A stretch of DNA of 64,000 nucleotides from contig NZ_LIXI01000016.1 in the NCBI RefSeq assembly GCF_001905595.1, positions 18,993-82,992 on the forward strand, written 5' to 3'. This document shows, piece by piece, positions 8,521 through 16,972 of the stretch; within the stretch, counting starts at the first letter, position 1, and each line of letters starts with the position of its first letter. Source of the stretch: Streptomyces sp. CB00316 (lineage in GTDB: Bacteria > Actinomycetota > Actinomycetes > Streptomycetales > Streptomycetaceae). The notes under the pieces are model-generated. The model ran no database searches. It worked only from the letters and a program-made list of their open reading frames with translations, and was not told the origin of the DNA. A program made the translations under genes and the position numbers.

Positions 8521-9753
8521 ATGGGATTCCATGTCGACTCCGAAGCCGGGCGGCTGCGCCGCGTCATACTGCACCGCCCCGATCTGGAACTGAAGCGGCT
8601 GACCCCCCGCAACAAGGACGCGCTCCTCTTCGACGACGTGCTCTGGGTGCGCCGGGCCCGGCAGGAGCACGACGGGTTCGCCGACGTCCTGCGCGACCGG
8701 GGCGTGGAGGTGCACCTGTTCGGGGACCTCCTCCAGGAGTCCCTGGACATCCCCGTCGCACGCCGGCTCGTGCTCGACCGGGTCTTCGACGAGAAGGAGT
8801 ACGGGCCGCTCGCCACCGAGCACCTGCGCGCCGCCTTCGAGGAGTTGCCCTCCCCGGAGCTGGCGGAGGCGCTGGTCGGCGGGATGACCAAGCGCGAGTT
8901 CCTGGAGCGGCACAGCGAGCCGACCTCCGTCCGCTTCCACGTGATGGACCTGGACGACTTCCTGCTCGGCCCGCTGCCCAACCACCTGTTCACCCGGGAC
9001 ACCTCCGCCTGGATCTACGACGGGGTGTCCATCAACGCGATGCGCTGGCCCGCCCGGCAGCGCGAGACCGTCCACTTCGAGGCGATCTACCGCCACCACC
9101 CGCTCTTCACCGGACCGGAGGCGGGCGTCTTCCACCACTGGTCGGAGGGGCAGGACGACTACCCGTCCACGATCGAGGGCGGTGACGTCCTGGTCATCGG
9201 GCAGGGGGCGGTCCTGATCGGGATGAGCGAGCGCACCACCCCGCAGGCGGTGGAGATGCTGGCGCGCGGTCTCTTCGACGCCGGTTCGGCCCGCACGATC
9301 GTGGCGCTCGACATGCCCAAGGGCCGCGCGTTCATGCACCTGGACACGGTGATGACGATGGTCGACGGCGATACGTTCACCCAGTACGCCGGGCTGGGCA
9401 TGCTCCGCTCGTACACGATCGAGCCGGGCACCGGCCCCCGCGAGCTGAAGGTCACCGACCACCCGCCCGAGCACATGCACCGGGCCATCGCCGCCGCCCT
9501 CGGCCTCGACTCGATCCGGGTGCTCACCGCCACCCAGGACGTCCACGCGGCGGAGCGCGAGCAGTGGGACGACGGCTGCAACGTCCTGGCCGTCGAGCCG
9601 GGCGTCGTCATCGCGTACGAGCGGAACGCGACCACCAACACCCATCTGCGCAAGCAGGGCATCGAGGTCATCGAGATCCGGGGCAGCGAGCTGGGCCGGG
9701 GGAGGGGCGGACCGCGCTGCATGAGCTGTCCGGTGGTGCGGGACCCTGTGTAG
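8521..9753 (+). CDS. arcA: Arginine deiminase
   Basis: Hydrolyses arginine to citrulline and ammonia, the first step of the arginine deiminase pathway. The 410-residue length is standard. Family blocks are plain: VDSEAGRLRRVILHRPD at the start, FTRDTSAWIYDG, IEGGDVLVIG, the FMHLDTVMTMVD histidine block and the C-terminal nucleophile region GRGGPRCMSCPVVRDP, where the first Cys (about residue 400) is the likely catalytic one. GAGGATGAGG lies 5 bases before the ATG. An ornithine carbamoyltransferase gene follows, which supports a catabolic role. No carbamate kinase gene is visible in the window. Confidence 0.93.
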   Translation: MGFHVDSEAGRLRRVILHRPDLELKRLTPRNKDALLFDDVLWVRRARQEHDGFADVLRDRGVEVHLFGDLLQESLDIPVARRLVLDRVFDEKEYGPLATEHLRAAFEELPSPELAEALVGGMTKREFLERHSEPTSVRFHVMDLDDFLLGPLPNHLFTRDTSAWIYDGVSINAMRWPARQRETVHFEAIYRHHPLFTGPEAGVFHHWSEGQDDYPSTIEGGDVLVIGQGAVLIGMSERTTPQAVEMLARGLFDAGSARTIVALDMPKGRAFMHLDTVMTMVDGDTFTQYAGLGMLRSYTIEPGTGPRELKVTDHPPEHMHRAIAAALGLDSIRVLTATQDVHAAEREQWDDGCNVLAVEPGVVIAYERNATTNTHLRKQGIEVIEIRGSELGRGRGGPRCMSCPVVRDPV

Positions 9754-9891
9754 TACGAGCGCTTTCGAGACAGGGACCAGAGCGTTTCCGGACCAGAGGG
9801 CTGTATAGGAATGCGGGTGGTCGTATAGACTTCCAGTGGATCCCCTCTCATCCGGTCCTGCCCTGCCCCGTCCCACCCTGGAGCCGTCATC

Positions 9892-10896
9892 ATGGCCATT
9901 GACCTCACCGGCCGCCCCTTCCTCAAGGAGCTGGACTTCACCGCCGAGGAGATCCTCGGCCTGGTCGCGCTGGCCGGTGAGCTGAAGGCGGCCAAGAAGG
10001 CGGGTGCCGAGGTCCAGCGGCTGCGCGGCAAGAACATCGCGCTGATCTTCGAGAAGACCTCCACCCGCACGCGCTGCGCGTTCGAGGTGGCCGCCGCCGA
10101 CCAGGGCGCCTCCACCACCTACCTGGACCCGTCGGGCTCCCAGATGGGCCACAAGGAGTCGGTGAAGGACACCGCCCGGGTTCTCGGCCGGATGTTCGAC
10201 GGCATCGAGTACCGGGGCGACAGCCAGCAGGTGGTCGAGGAACTGGCCGCGTACGGCGGTGTCCCCGTCTTCAACGGGCTCACCGACGACTGGCACCCCA
10301 CCCAGATGCTCGCCGACGTGCTGACCATGACGGAGCACAGCGACAGGCCCGTCACGGAGTCGGCCTTCGCCTACCTCGGCGACGCCCGCTTCAACATGGG
10401 CAACTCCTACCTGGTCACCGGCGCTCTCCTCGGCCTGGACATCCGGATCGTGGCCCCCGAGATGTACTGGCCGGCCCCCTCCGTCGTGGAGCGGGCCGAG
10501 AAGCTCGCCGCGGTCAGCGGCGCGAAGGTCACGCTCACCGCGGACATCACCGAGGGCGTCCGCGGCGCCGACTTCGTCGCCACCGACGTATGGGTCTCGA
10601 TGGGGGAGCCCAAGGAGGTCTGGGACGAGCGCATCGCCGCGCTCGCGCCGTACGCCGTGACGATGGACGTCCTGCGGGCCACCGGCAACCCGGACGTGAA
10701 GTTCCTGCACTGCCTGCCCGCCTTCCACGACCTCGGCACCCAGGTCGGCCGGGACGTCCACGCCGCCCACGGCCTGACCGAGCTGGAGGTCACCGACGAG
10801 GTCTTCGAGTCGGCGCACTCGGTCGTCTTCGACCAGGCGGAGAACAGGATGCACACGATCAAGGCCGTGCTGGTGGCGACGCTGGCGGGGGAGTAG
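9892..10896 (+). CDS. Ornithine carbamoyltransferase
   Basis: Interconverts citrulline plus phosphate with ornithine plus carbamoyl phosphate. The 334-residue protein shows the carbamoyl-phosphate loop STRTR near residue 57, the HPTQMLAD helix and the ornithine-binding HCLPAFH near 273. Placement directly after arginine deiminase and before an amino-acid permease points to the catabolic ArcB role, although the sequence type is shared by anabolic ArgF. The 138-base gap upstream contains two similar GTATAG stretches within 30 bases and may carry its own promoter. Confidence 0.92.
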   Translation: MAIDLTGRPFLKELDFTAEEILGLVALAGELKAAKKAGAEVQRLRGKNIALIFEKTSTRTRCAFEVAAADQGASTTYLDPSGSQMGHKESVKDTARVLGRMFDGIEYRGDSQQVVEELAAYGGVPVFNGLTDDWHPTQMLADVLTMTEHSDRPVTESAFAYLGDARFNMGNSYLVTGALLGLDIRIVAPEMYWPAPSVVERAEKLAAVSGAKVTLTADITEGVRGADFVATDVWVSMGEPKEVWDERIAALAPYAVTMDVLRATGNPDVKFLHCLPAFHDLGTQVGRDVHAAHGLTELEVTDEVFESAHSVVFDQAENRMHTIKAVLVATLAGE

Positions 10897-11081
10897 CCGC
10901 CCCAGCGGCGGGGGGTGCTCATGACCATTCGCCCGATTGGGTGAACATGCGCGGTGGTGGCTACGATGTCGCCTCTTGGTGGGGTTCGGGCTCTGACGTG
11001 CCCGGGCCCCTTTCCCGTGCCGCCCACGTGCGCGCGGGGCCGTCCCCCCCCACTGCACCACCAGAGAAGAGAACGCCCCGC

Positions 11082-12569
11082 ATGAGCCCCGGCCTGCCGA
11101 CCCCCGGCACCCCGAAGCGTCCCGGCCCCTCCTTGTCCGGACCGCGCCGCAAGAGCCCCGACATGCTCATCGCCGAGTCCGGCGGCGACCTGGAGGGTCA
11201 CGGCCTCAGGCGGACGATGGGCCTCTTCCAGCTCGTCTGCTTCGGCGTCGGCGCCATCGTCGGCACCGGCATCTTCGTCGGCCTCTCCGGCACCGTCGCC
11301 GAAGCCGGACCCGCCGTCGTCATCTCGTTCGTCCTGGCCGCGATCACCTGCATCTTCACCGCCTTCTCCTTCGCGGAGCTGGGCAGCGCGATCCCGGTCT
11401 CGGGGAGCTCGTACTCCTTCGCGTACGCCGCCCTCGGCGAGCGCACGGCGTTCCTCGTCGGATGGTGCCTGATGCTGGAGTACGGCGTCTCGGTCTCCGC
11501 GGTCGCGGTGGGCTGGAGCCAGTACGTCAACGAGCTGCTGAACAGCCTGATCGGCTGGCAGCTGCCCGCCGCCGTGTCCGCGGGGCCCGGTGACGGCGGC
11601 GTGATCAACCTCCCGGCGATCGTCGTGATCGCGATGGCCGCCACCCTGCTGGTGCGCGGCGTCCGGGAGAGCGCGAACGCGACGGCCGCCATGGCGGTCC
11701 TGAAGATCGGCATCCTGCTGGCGTTCTGCGCGATCGCGTTCACCGCGTACCAGGACGACAACCTCGTGCCGTTCGCGGGCCACGGGCTCGGCGGGATCAC
11801 GGCGGGCGCCTCGCTGGCGTTCTTCTCGTACATCGGCTTCGACGCGATCACCACCGCCGGCGAAGAGGTCAAGAACCCCCGCCGGAACATTCCGATCGCC
11901 ATCCTGATCTGCATCGGCGTCGTCACGCTGCTCTACTGCGCGGTGGCGCTCTCGGCCATCGGCGCGCTCGGCGCGGACGCCGTCTCCGACAAGCCCGCGG
12001 CCCTCTCGCTGGTCGTCAACCAGGTCACCGACTCCTCGGTCGGCGGCGGCATCATCGCCTTCGGCGCGGTCGTCGCCATCGCTTCGGTGGTGCTCGCGGT
12101 GATGTACGGGCAGACCCGCATCCTGATGTCGATGTCCCGTGACGGGCTGATCCCGCGCGTCTTCGAGCGGGTCTCGCCCACGACCCACACCCCGGTCGCC
12201 AACACCTGGATCGTGGCCTGCGTCTTCGCCGTCCCGGCCGCCTTCGCCTCGCTGGACGTCGTCGTCAACCTGACGACCATCGGCACGCTCGCGATCATGG
12301 TCGCGGTCAATGCGGCCGTCGTGGTGCTCCGCCGCCGCAACCCGGAGCTGGAGCGCACCTTCCGGGTGCCGCTCTACCCGCTCAGCCCGGTGCTCGGCGT
12401 CGTGTTCTGCCTGTATCTGATGTACGGGACCGGCTGGACGACCTGGCTCCAGTTCGCGGTCTTCCTCGCCGCGGGATCGCTGCTCTACACCTGCTACGGG
12501 CGCAAGCGGTCCCGGCTGGTCAGCTCTCCGGGGACGGACCCGGCTGGGACGGTATCGCCGGAAGCGTGA
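11082..12569 (+). CDS. APC-superfamily amino-acid permease (cationic amino acid transporter type)
   Basis: A 495-residue integral membrane protein with about twelve hydrophobic segments. The first is the APC signature (LVCFGVGAIVGTGIFVGLSG), with ISFVLAAITCIFTAFSFAELG in helix 2 and the long SFAYAALGERTAFLVGWCL block in helix 3. The charged 45-residue N-terminus and overall form match the CAT-like branch that carries arginine, ornithine or other cationic amino acids. Lying after arcA and the carbamoyltransferase, it could import arginine or exchange it for ornithine; this is inferred from context. Its 3' end overlaps the convergent ATP-binding protein gene by about 50 bases. Confidence 0.85.
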   Translation: MSPGLPTPGTPKRPGPSLSGPRRKSPDMLIAESGGDLEGHGLRRTMGLFQLVCFGVGAIVGTGIFVGLSGTVAEAGPAVVISFVLAAITCIFTAFSFAELGSAIPVSGSSYSFAYAALGERTAFLVGWCLMLEYGVSVSAVAVGWSQYVNELLNSLIGWQLPAAVSAGPGDGGVINLPAIVVIAMAATLLVRGVRESANATAAMAVLKIGILLAFCAIAFTAYQDDNLVPFAGHGLGGITAGASLAFFSYIGFDAITTAGEEVKNPRRNIPIAILICIGVVTLLYCAVALSAIGALGADAVSDKPAALSLVVNQVTDSSVGGGIIAFGAVVAIASVVLAVMYGQTRILMSMSRDGLIPRVFERVSPTTHTPVANTWIVACVFAVPAAFASLDVVVNLTTIGTLAIMVAVNAAVVVLRRRNPELERTFRVPLYPLSPVLGVVFCLYLMYGTGWTTWLQFAVFLAAGSLLYTCYGRKRSRLVSSPGTDPAGTVSPEA

Positions 12570-13119
12570 ACCAGACGGCCTTGCCGTGCTCCGTCGTGCG
12601 GTGACCGCAGGCGGAGCTGAGGGTCCGGATGAGCAGCAGGCCGCGGCCGTGCTCCTGCCAGGGGTCGACCTCGAAACCGGGCTGCGGCCGGGACAGGTCA
12701 CCGGGCGGAGCGGGGTCGTGGTCGTGCACCTCGACCTGGCAGCCGGTGGGCAGCAGCTCCACGACCAGCTCGATCGGCTCGCTGCTCACCGTGTGCTCGA
12801 CCGCGTTCGCGACCAGCTCGGCGGTGAGGAGCTCGGCGGTGTCGCTGTCCGCCGGGGCGTGGATGTCCGACAGGGCGGTACGGACCAGGGCGCGGGCGAT
12901 CGGCACGGCTGCCGTGGAGTGCGGCAGGGCGATGCGCCAGGAGGCGGGAACAGGGACATCGGGCGGCACGGCGGGGTTCCGTTCGGGAGCGGGACTTCCT
13001 TGAAGCGGGACTTCTCGACTCATCGGGGTCTCTCGACTCGTCATCGGGTTCCCCCGACCTGTCATCGGGTTCCCCCGACTCCTCGTCGGGGTTTCTCGAC
13101 TCGCTCGACTCATCGGCAT
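12520..13119 (-). CDS. ATP-binding (RsbW/anti-sigma-like) regulatory protein
   Basis: The product has a GHKL/HATPase_c domain of the serine-kinase anti-sigma type: the N-box ELLTAELVANAVEHT and the G-box HGRGLLLIRTLSSACG. Streptomyces genomes encode dozens of these short proteins, which usually partner SpoIIE-type phosphatases, anti-anti-sigma factors or DUF397 proteins. The start at ATG 13119 follows AGGAAG at about 8 bases; an in-frame ATG lies 6 bases later. Residues up to about 40 are a degenerate heptad repeat (SRETP/SRGNPMT), unusual for the family and probably unstructured. The gene is tail-to-tail with, and overlaps, the permease gene. Confidence 0.85.
   Translation of the reverse strand: MPMSRASRETPTRSRGNPMTGRGNPMTSRETPMSREVPLQGSPAPERNPAVPPDVPVPASWRIALPHSTAAVPIARALVRTALSDIHAPADSDTAELLTAELVANAVEHTVSSEPIELVVELLPTGCQVEVHDHDPAPPGDLSRPQPGFEVDPWQEHGRGLLLIRTLSSACGHRTTEHGKAVWFTLPAIPSQPGPSPES
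13014..13109 (+). repeat. Degenerate tandem repeat of about 21 bp inside the ATP-binding protein gene
   Basis: On the + strand about four to five units resembling CGACTCRTCATCGGGTTCCCC follow each other head to tail. Because the unit is 21 bp it encodes a 7-residue repeat on the - strand and keeps the frame. It lies at the 5' end of the coding region and may vary in copy number between strains by slippage. Confidence 0.75.
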
Positions 13120-13328
13120 CGCGAGACTTCCTGGGGTCAACCTTACGAACCGCACGGCCCTGACCATAGAGGCGGCCGACCGGCGCAAACAGGACTTTCG
13201 CCACAACAGTCTCACGCCTGGCGTATCGCGACCTCGTGACGACAGTCACGTATGGGTGATAACTTCGGTGGAGGAACGCGACCCGCGCACGGTCGGCAAC
13301 CCGCCCGAATGCTGAAGGGAACCCCTTC

Positions 13329-14156
13329 ATGAGCTCGTTTCCCAGCTCCGCCCCGCGCGTGGAGGAGTGGCGCCATCTCCGGATCACCCGGGACGACGGT
13401 GTGGTGACCGTCACACTGGCCCGCCCCGAGAAACTCAACGCCCTCACCTTCGGTGCCTACGCCGATCTGCGCGACCTGCTCGCCGAGCTGACCCGGGAAC
13501 GCTCCGCCCGCGCCCTCGTCCTCGCCGGCGAGGGGCGCGGCTTCTGCTCCGGCGGCGACGTCGACGAGATCATCGGCGCCACCCTCGCCATGGACACCGC
13601 CGCCATCCTGGAGTTCAACCGGATGACCGGCCAGGTCGTACGGGCCCTGCGCGAGTGCCCCTTCCCGGTCGTCGCCGCCGTCCACGGGGTCGCCGCCGGG
13701 GCGGGAGCCGTGCTCGCCCTCGCCGCCGACTTCCGGGTCGCGGACCCCTCCGCCCGCTACGCCTTCCTCTTCACCCGGGTCGGCCTCTCCGGCGGCGACA
13801 TGGGCGCCGCCTACCTGCTTCCCCGGGTCGTCGGCCTCGGCCACGCCACCCGGCTGCTGATGCTCGGGGACGCCGTCCGGGCCCCCGAGGCGGAGCGGAT
13901 CGGGCTGATCAGCGAGCTGGCCGAGGAGGGGCAGGCCGACGCCCGCGCCGCCGAGCTGGCCCGCCGCCTCGCCGACGGCCCCGCCCTCGCCCTCGCCCAG
14001 ACCAAGGCGCTGCTCACCGCCGAACTGGACATGCCGCTCGCAGCCTCCGTCGAGCTGGACGCCAACGCCCAGGCGCTGCTGATGCACGGCGAGGACTACG
14101 CCGAGTTCCACGCCGCCTTCACCGAGAAGCGGCCGCCGAAGTGGCGGGGGAGGTAG
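13329..14156 (+). CDS. Enoyl-CoA hydratase/isomerase family protein
   Basis: A 275-residue crotonase-fold protein. Oxyanion-hole blocks are present: LVLAGEGRGFCSGGDVDEI (first) and AVHGVAAGAGAVLALAADFRVA (second). The catalytic Glu position after the second block cannot be assigned with certainty. It ends 5 bases before the fused monooxygenase/reductase gene, which has a GGGAGG ribosome site overlapping its tail, so they form an operon. In aerobic aryl-CoA pathways such an enzyme acts on the dearomatised CoA ring product. Substrate assignment here is from context only. Confidence 0.88.
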   Translation: MSSFPSSAPRVEEWRHLRITRDDGVVTVTLARPEKLNALTFGAYADLRDLLAELTRERSARALVLAGEGRGFCSGGDVDEIIGATLAMDTAAILEFNRMTGQVVRALRECPFPVVAAVHGVAAGAGAVLALAADFRVADPSARYAFLFTRVGLSGGDMGAAYLLPRVVGLGHATRLLMLGDAVRAPEAERIGLISELAEEGQADARAAELARRLADGPALALAQTKALLTAELDMPLAASVELDANAQALLMHGEDYAEFHAAFTEKRPPKWRGR

Positions 14157-14161
14157 CGGCC

Positions 14162-16444
14162 ATGCCGACCCCCGTGCGGCGCATCGCGGTCATCGGCGGC
14201 GGCCCCGGCGGCCTCTACGCCGCCGCTCTCCTCAAGCGGCTCGACCCGGCGCGCGAGATCACCGTGTACGAGCGCAACGCCCCCGACGACACCTTCGGCT
14301 TCGGTGTCGTCCTCTCCGACGAGACCCTCGGCGGCATCGAACACGCCGACCCCGAGGTCTACCGGGCGCTGAGAGCTGAGTTCGTCCGCTGGGACACCAT
14401 CGACATCGTCCACCGCGGCCACACCCACACCTCCGGCGGCCACGGCTTCGCCGCACTCGGACGCCGCCGCCTCCTGGAGATCCTCCACGAGCGCTGCGCC
14501 GCCCTCGGTATCGACCTCCGCTTCCGGGCCGAGGCCCCGCCGGCGGCAGAGCTGGCCACGCACCACGACCTGGTCATCGCCGCGGACGGGGTGCACAGCA
14601 CGACCCGCCAGGCCCACCCCGAGGCGTTCGGCCCGTCCCTCACCGAGCACCGCAACCGCTACATCTGGCTCGCCGCCGACTTCGCCCTCGACGCCTTCCG
14701 CTTCGAGATCGCCGAAACCCCGTACGGCGTCATGCAGCTGCACGGCTACCCGTACGCCGCCGACGCCTCCACGGTCATCGTCGAGATGCGCGACGAGGTG
14801 TGGCGGGCCGCCGGACTCGACACCTGCGAACCGGTCGAATCCACCGCCCGCTGCGCCAAGTTCTTCACCGAGGCCCTGGACGGCCGCCCCCTGCGCGCCA
14901 ACCGGTCCAGCTGGCTCACCTTCCGTACGGTGACCAACTCCCGCTGGTCGCACGGGAACACCGTCCTCATCGGGGACGCCGCCCACACCGCGCACTTCTC
15001 CATCGGCTCCGGCACCAAGCTCGCCGTCGAGGACGCCCTCGCCCTGGCCGCCTCCATCGAGGAACAGCCGGACCTGCCCGCCGCGCTGGCCGCGTACGAG
15101 GCCGAGCGCCGCCCTGTCGTCGCCTCCACCCAGCGGGCTGCGGCGGCCAGTCTGCGCTGGTTCGAGGAGCTGGCCGGCTACGTCGACCAGCCGCCCCGCC
15201 GCTTCGCGTTCAGCCTTCTCACCCGCAGCCGCCGGGTCACCCACGACAACCTGCGGCTGCGTGACGCCTCCTTCACCGCCGCCGTGGAGGAGGAGTTCGG
15301 CTGCCCGCCGGAGACCCCACCCATGTTCACCCCACTGCGGATGCGCGGCCTCGAACTGCGCAACCGGGTCGTCGTCTCACCGATGGACATGTACTCGGCC
15401 GCCGACGGGCTCCCCGGCGACTTCCACCTCGTCCACCTCGGCGCCCGCGCGCTCGGCGGGGCCGGGCTCACCATGACCGAGATGGTCTGCGTCAGCCCCG
15501 AGGGCCGTATCACCCCCGGCTGCACGGGCCTGTGGACTGACGAACAAGCCACCGCCTGGCGCCGGATCACCGACTTCGTCCACACCTCCGCCCCCGGCGC
15601 GGCCATCGGCGTCCAGCTCGGCCACTCCGGCCGCAAGGGCTCCACCCGGCTGATGTGGGAGGGCATCGACCAGCCCCTGAAGACCGGCAACTGGCCGCTG
15701 ACGGCCGCCTCCCCACTCCCGTACACCCCGGGCGTCAGCCAGGTCCCGCAGGAACTCGACGGGTCTCACATGGCCGCCATCCGTGAGCAGTTCACGCAGG
15801 CGGCCCGCCGCGCCGCCGACTCCGGCTTCGACCTCCTCGAACTCCACTGCGCCCACGGCTACTTGCTCTCCGGCTTCCTCTCCCCGCTCACCAACCACCG
15901 CACCGACGCCTACGGCGGCCCGCTGGAGCACCGGCTCCGCTTCCCCCTCGAGGTCTTCGACGCAGTCCGCGAAGTCTGGCCCGCCGAAAGCCCGATGGCC
16001 GTCCGGATCTCCGCCACCGACTGGGTCGAGGGAGGCACCGAAGCGGCCGACGCCGTGGAGATCGCCCGCGCCTTCGCCGCCCACGGGGCCGACGCCATCG
16101 ACGTCTCCACCGGCCAGGTGGTGCCCGAGGAGCGCCCCGAGTTCGGCCGCTCCTACCAGACCCCGTACGCGGACCGGATCCGCAACACCGTGGACGTCCC
16201 GGTCATCGCGGTCGGCGCCATCTCCTCCTGGGACGACGTCAACTCCCTGCTCCTGGCAGGTCGCGCCGACCTCTGCGCCCTGGCCCGCCCCCACCTGTAC
16301 GACCCGCACTGGACCCTGCACGCGGCGGCCGAGCAGGGCTACACCGGACCGGGCGCGCCCTGGCCCCTCCCGTACGGCGCGGGCAGCCGTCCCCCGCCCA
16401 CGGGCCGCACGGACGCACCGAAGCCGCGGCTCAGGCTGGGGTGA
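14162..16444 (+). CDS. Fused FAD monooxygenase / Old-Yellow-Enzyme reductase acting on an aryl-CoA
   Basis: The 760-residue fusion has an N-terminal group A flavin monooxygenase (Rossmann GGGPGGLYAA near residue 12, VIGDAAHTAHFSIGSG near 282) and, from about residue 388 (MFTPLRMRGLELRNRVVVSP), a complete NADH:flavin oxidoreductase of the OYE family with ELHCAHGYLLSGFLSPLTN and NHRTDAYGG. This architecture is annotated as bifunctional salicylyl-CoA 5-hydroxylase/oxidoreductase and matches the studied 2-aminobenzoyl-CoA monooxygenase/reductase, which hydroxylates and then reduces the ring. Neighbouring CoA ligase, hydratase, dehydrogenase, RidA and PaaX genes support CoA-bound aromatic degradation. 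Salicylate versus anthranilate cannot be decided from sequence alone. Confidence 0.88.
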   Translation: MPTPVRRIAVIGGGPGGLYAAALLKRLDPAREITVYERNAPDDTFGFGVVLSDETLGGIEHADPEVYRALRAEFVRWDTIDIVHRGHTHTSGGHGFAALGRRRLLEILHERCAALGIDLRFRAEAPPAAELATHHDLVIAADGVHSTTRQAHPEAFGPSLTEHRNRYIWLAADFALDAFRFEIAETPYGVMQLHGYPYAADASTVIVEMRDEVWRAAGLDTCEPVESTARCAKFFTEALDGRPLRANRSSWLTFRTVTNSRWSHGNTVLIGDAAHTAHFSIGSGTKLAVEDALALAASIEEQPDLPAALAAYEAERRPVVASTQRAAAASLRWFEELAGYVDQPPRRFAFSLLTRSRRVTHDNLRLRDASFTAAVEEEFGCPPETPPMFTPLRMRGLELRNRVVVSPMDMYSAADGLPGDFHLVHLGARALGGAGLTMTEMVCVSPEGRITPGCTGLWTDEQATAWRRITDFVHTSAPGAAIGVQLGHSGRKGSTRLMWEGIDQPLKTGNWPLTAASPLPYTPGVSQVPQELDGSHMAAIREQFTQAARRAADSGFDLLELHCAHGYLLSGFLSPLTNHRTDAYGGPLEHRLRFPLEVFDAVREVWPAESPMAVRISATDWVEGGTEAADAVEIARAFAAHGADAIDVSTGQVVPEERPEFGRSYQTPYADRIRNTVDVPVIAVGAISSWDDVNSLLLAGRADLCALARPHLYDPHWTLHAAAEQGYTGPGAPWPLPYGAGSRPPPTGRTDAPKPRLRLG

Positions 16445-16525
16445 GGAAGTGCGTGTGGCGGTGCTGATTCCCTTCTACCGAAAGGAAATGCGAGTAAAAT
16501 AGGTCTCCTACTCGGGGGAGAGCAG

Positions 16526-16972
16526 ATGTCCGAATTACTGGCTGCCGCCGCTGTCATCGCACCGTTCGTCAGCACCGCCGCCACATCCTTCGCCGGGGCT
16601 GTCGTCGACGCCGCGCGGGACCGTCTGGCGGACAGCGCTGTGGAGCGGGGGCGGAGACTGCTCGGGGCGGTGCTGCACCGGGGGAGCGGAGACCCACCCC
16701 TCACCGGCGAGGACGCCGCCGCGGCCACGGCCATCGAGGAGCTGCCGCCGCGGGAGCGGGAGATCCTGGAGAGTGCCATCGGGGACTGGCTGACCGACGG
16801 CGACGACCTGAGTGCCCGATCCCTGACCCACTCCATCAGGACTGTTCACAGCGAATACCGAGCGGGCGACCGGACCTACGTGGCGTCGTACGGGGAAAAC
16901 TCTCCGGCGATCGGTCATCTGGGCTCGGCGACCTTCCACTTCCACCGCGGCCCGGACGGCGGAACCGATTGA
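16526..16972 (+). CDS. Unrecognised soluble protein with C-terminal G-x-NSPAIG motif
   Basis: A 148-residue protein without a recognised enzyme domain. Residues 1-50 form a hydrophobic, alanine-rich helix (LLAAAAVIAPFVSTAATSFA). Residues 70-90 (EELPPREREILESAIGDWL) resemble the short helical region seen at the N-terminus of many Streptomyces conflict-type proteins. The C-terminus holds YGENSPAIGHLGSATFHFH (motif at residues 125-130), a glycine- and aromatic-rich beta-prone tail. The same NSPAIG sequence recurs at the N-terminus of the next protein. GGGGGAGAG precedes the ATG. Its stop overlaps the next gene's TTG start (TTGA). The upstream gap is AT-rich and likely a promoter separate from the aryl-CoA operon. 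Confidence 0.75.
   Translation: MSELLAAAAVIAPFVSTAATSFAGAVVDAARDRLADSAVERGRRLLGAVLHRGSGDPPLTGEDAAAATAIEELPPREREILESAIGDWLTDGDDLSARSLTHSIRTVHSEYRAGDRTYVASYGENSPAIGHLGSATFHFHRGPDGGTD

Noticed and set aside
9754..9891. Two GTATAG stretches as possible arginine-repressor boxes
   Set aside because: They do not match the Streptomyces ArgR box as I know it and are not palindromic.
6820..11061. Very long open frame on the - strand across pnkp, arcA, the carbamoyltransferase and the start of the permease
   Set aside because: It is antisense to four clearly recognised genes, and no family is recognised in it. Long antisense frames are an artefact of the extreme G/C bias.
13014..13109. Short spaced repeats that might be taken for a CRISPR array
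   Set aside because: There are no unique spacers; units are contiguous, degenerate and in frame within a coding gene.
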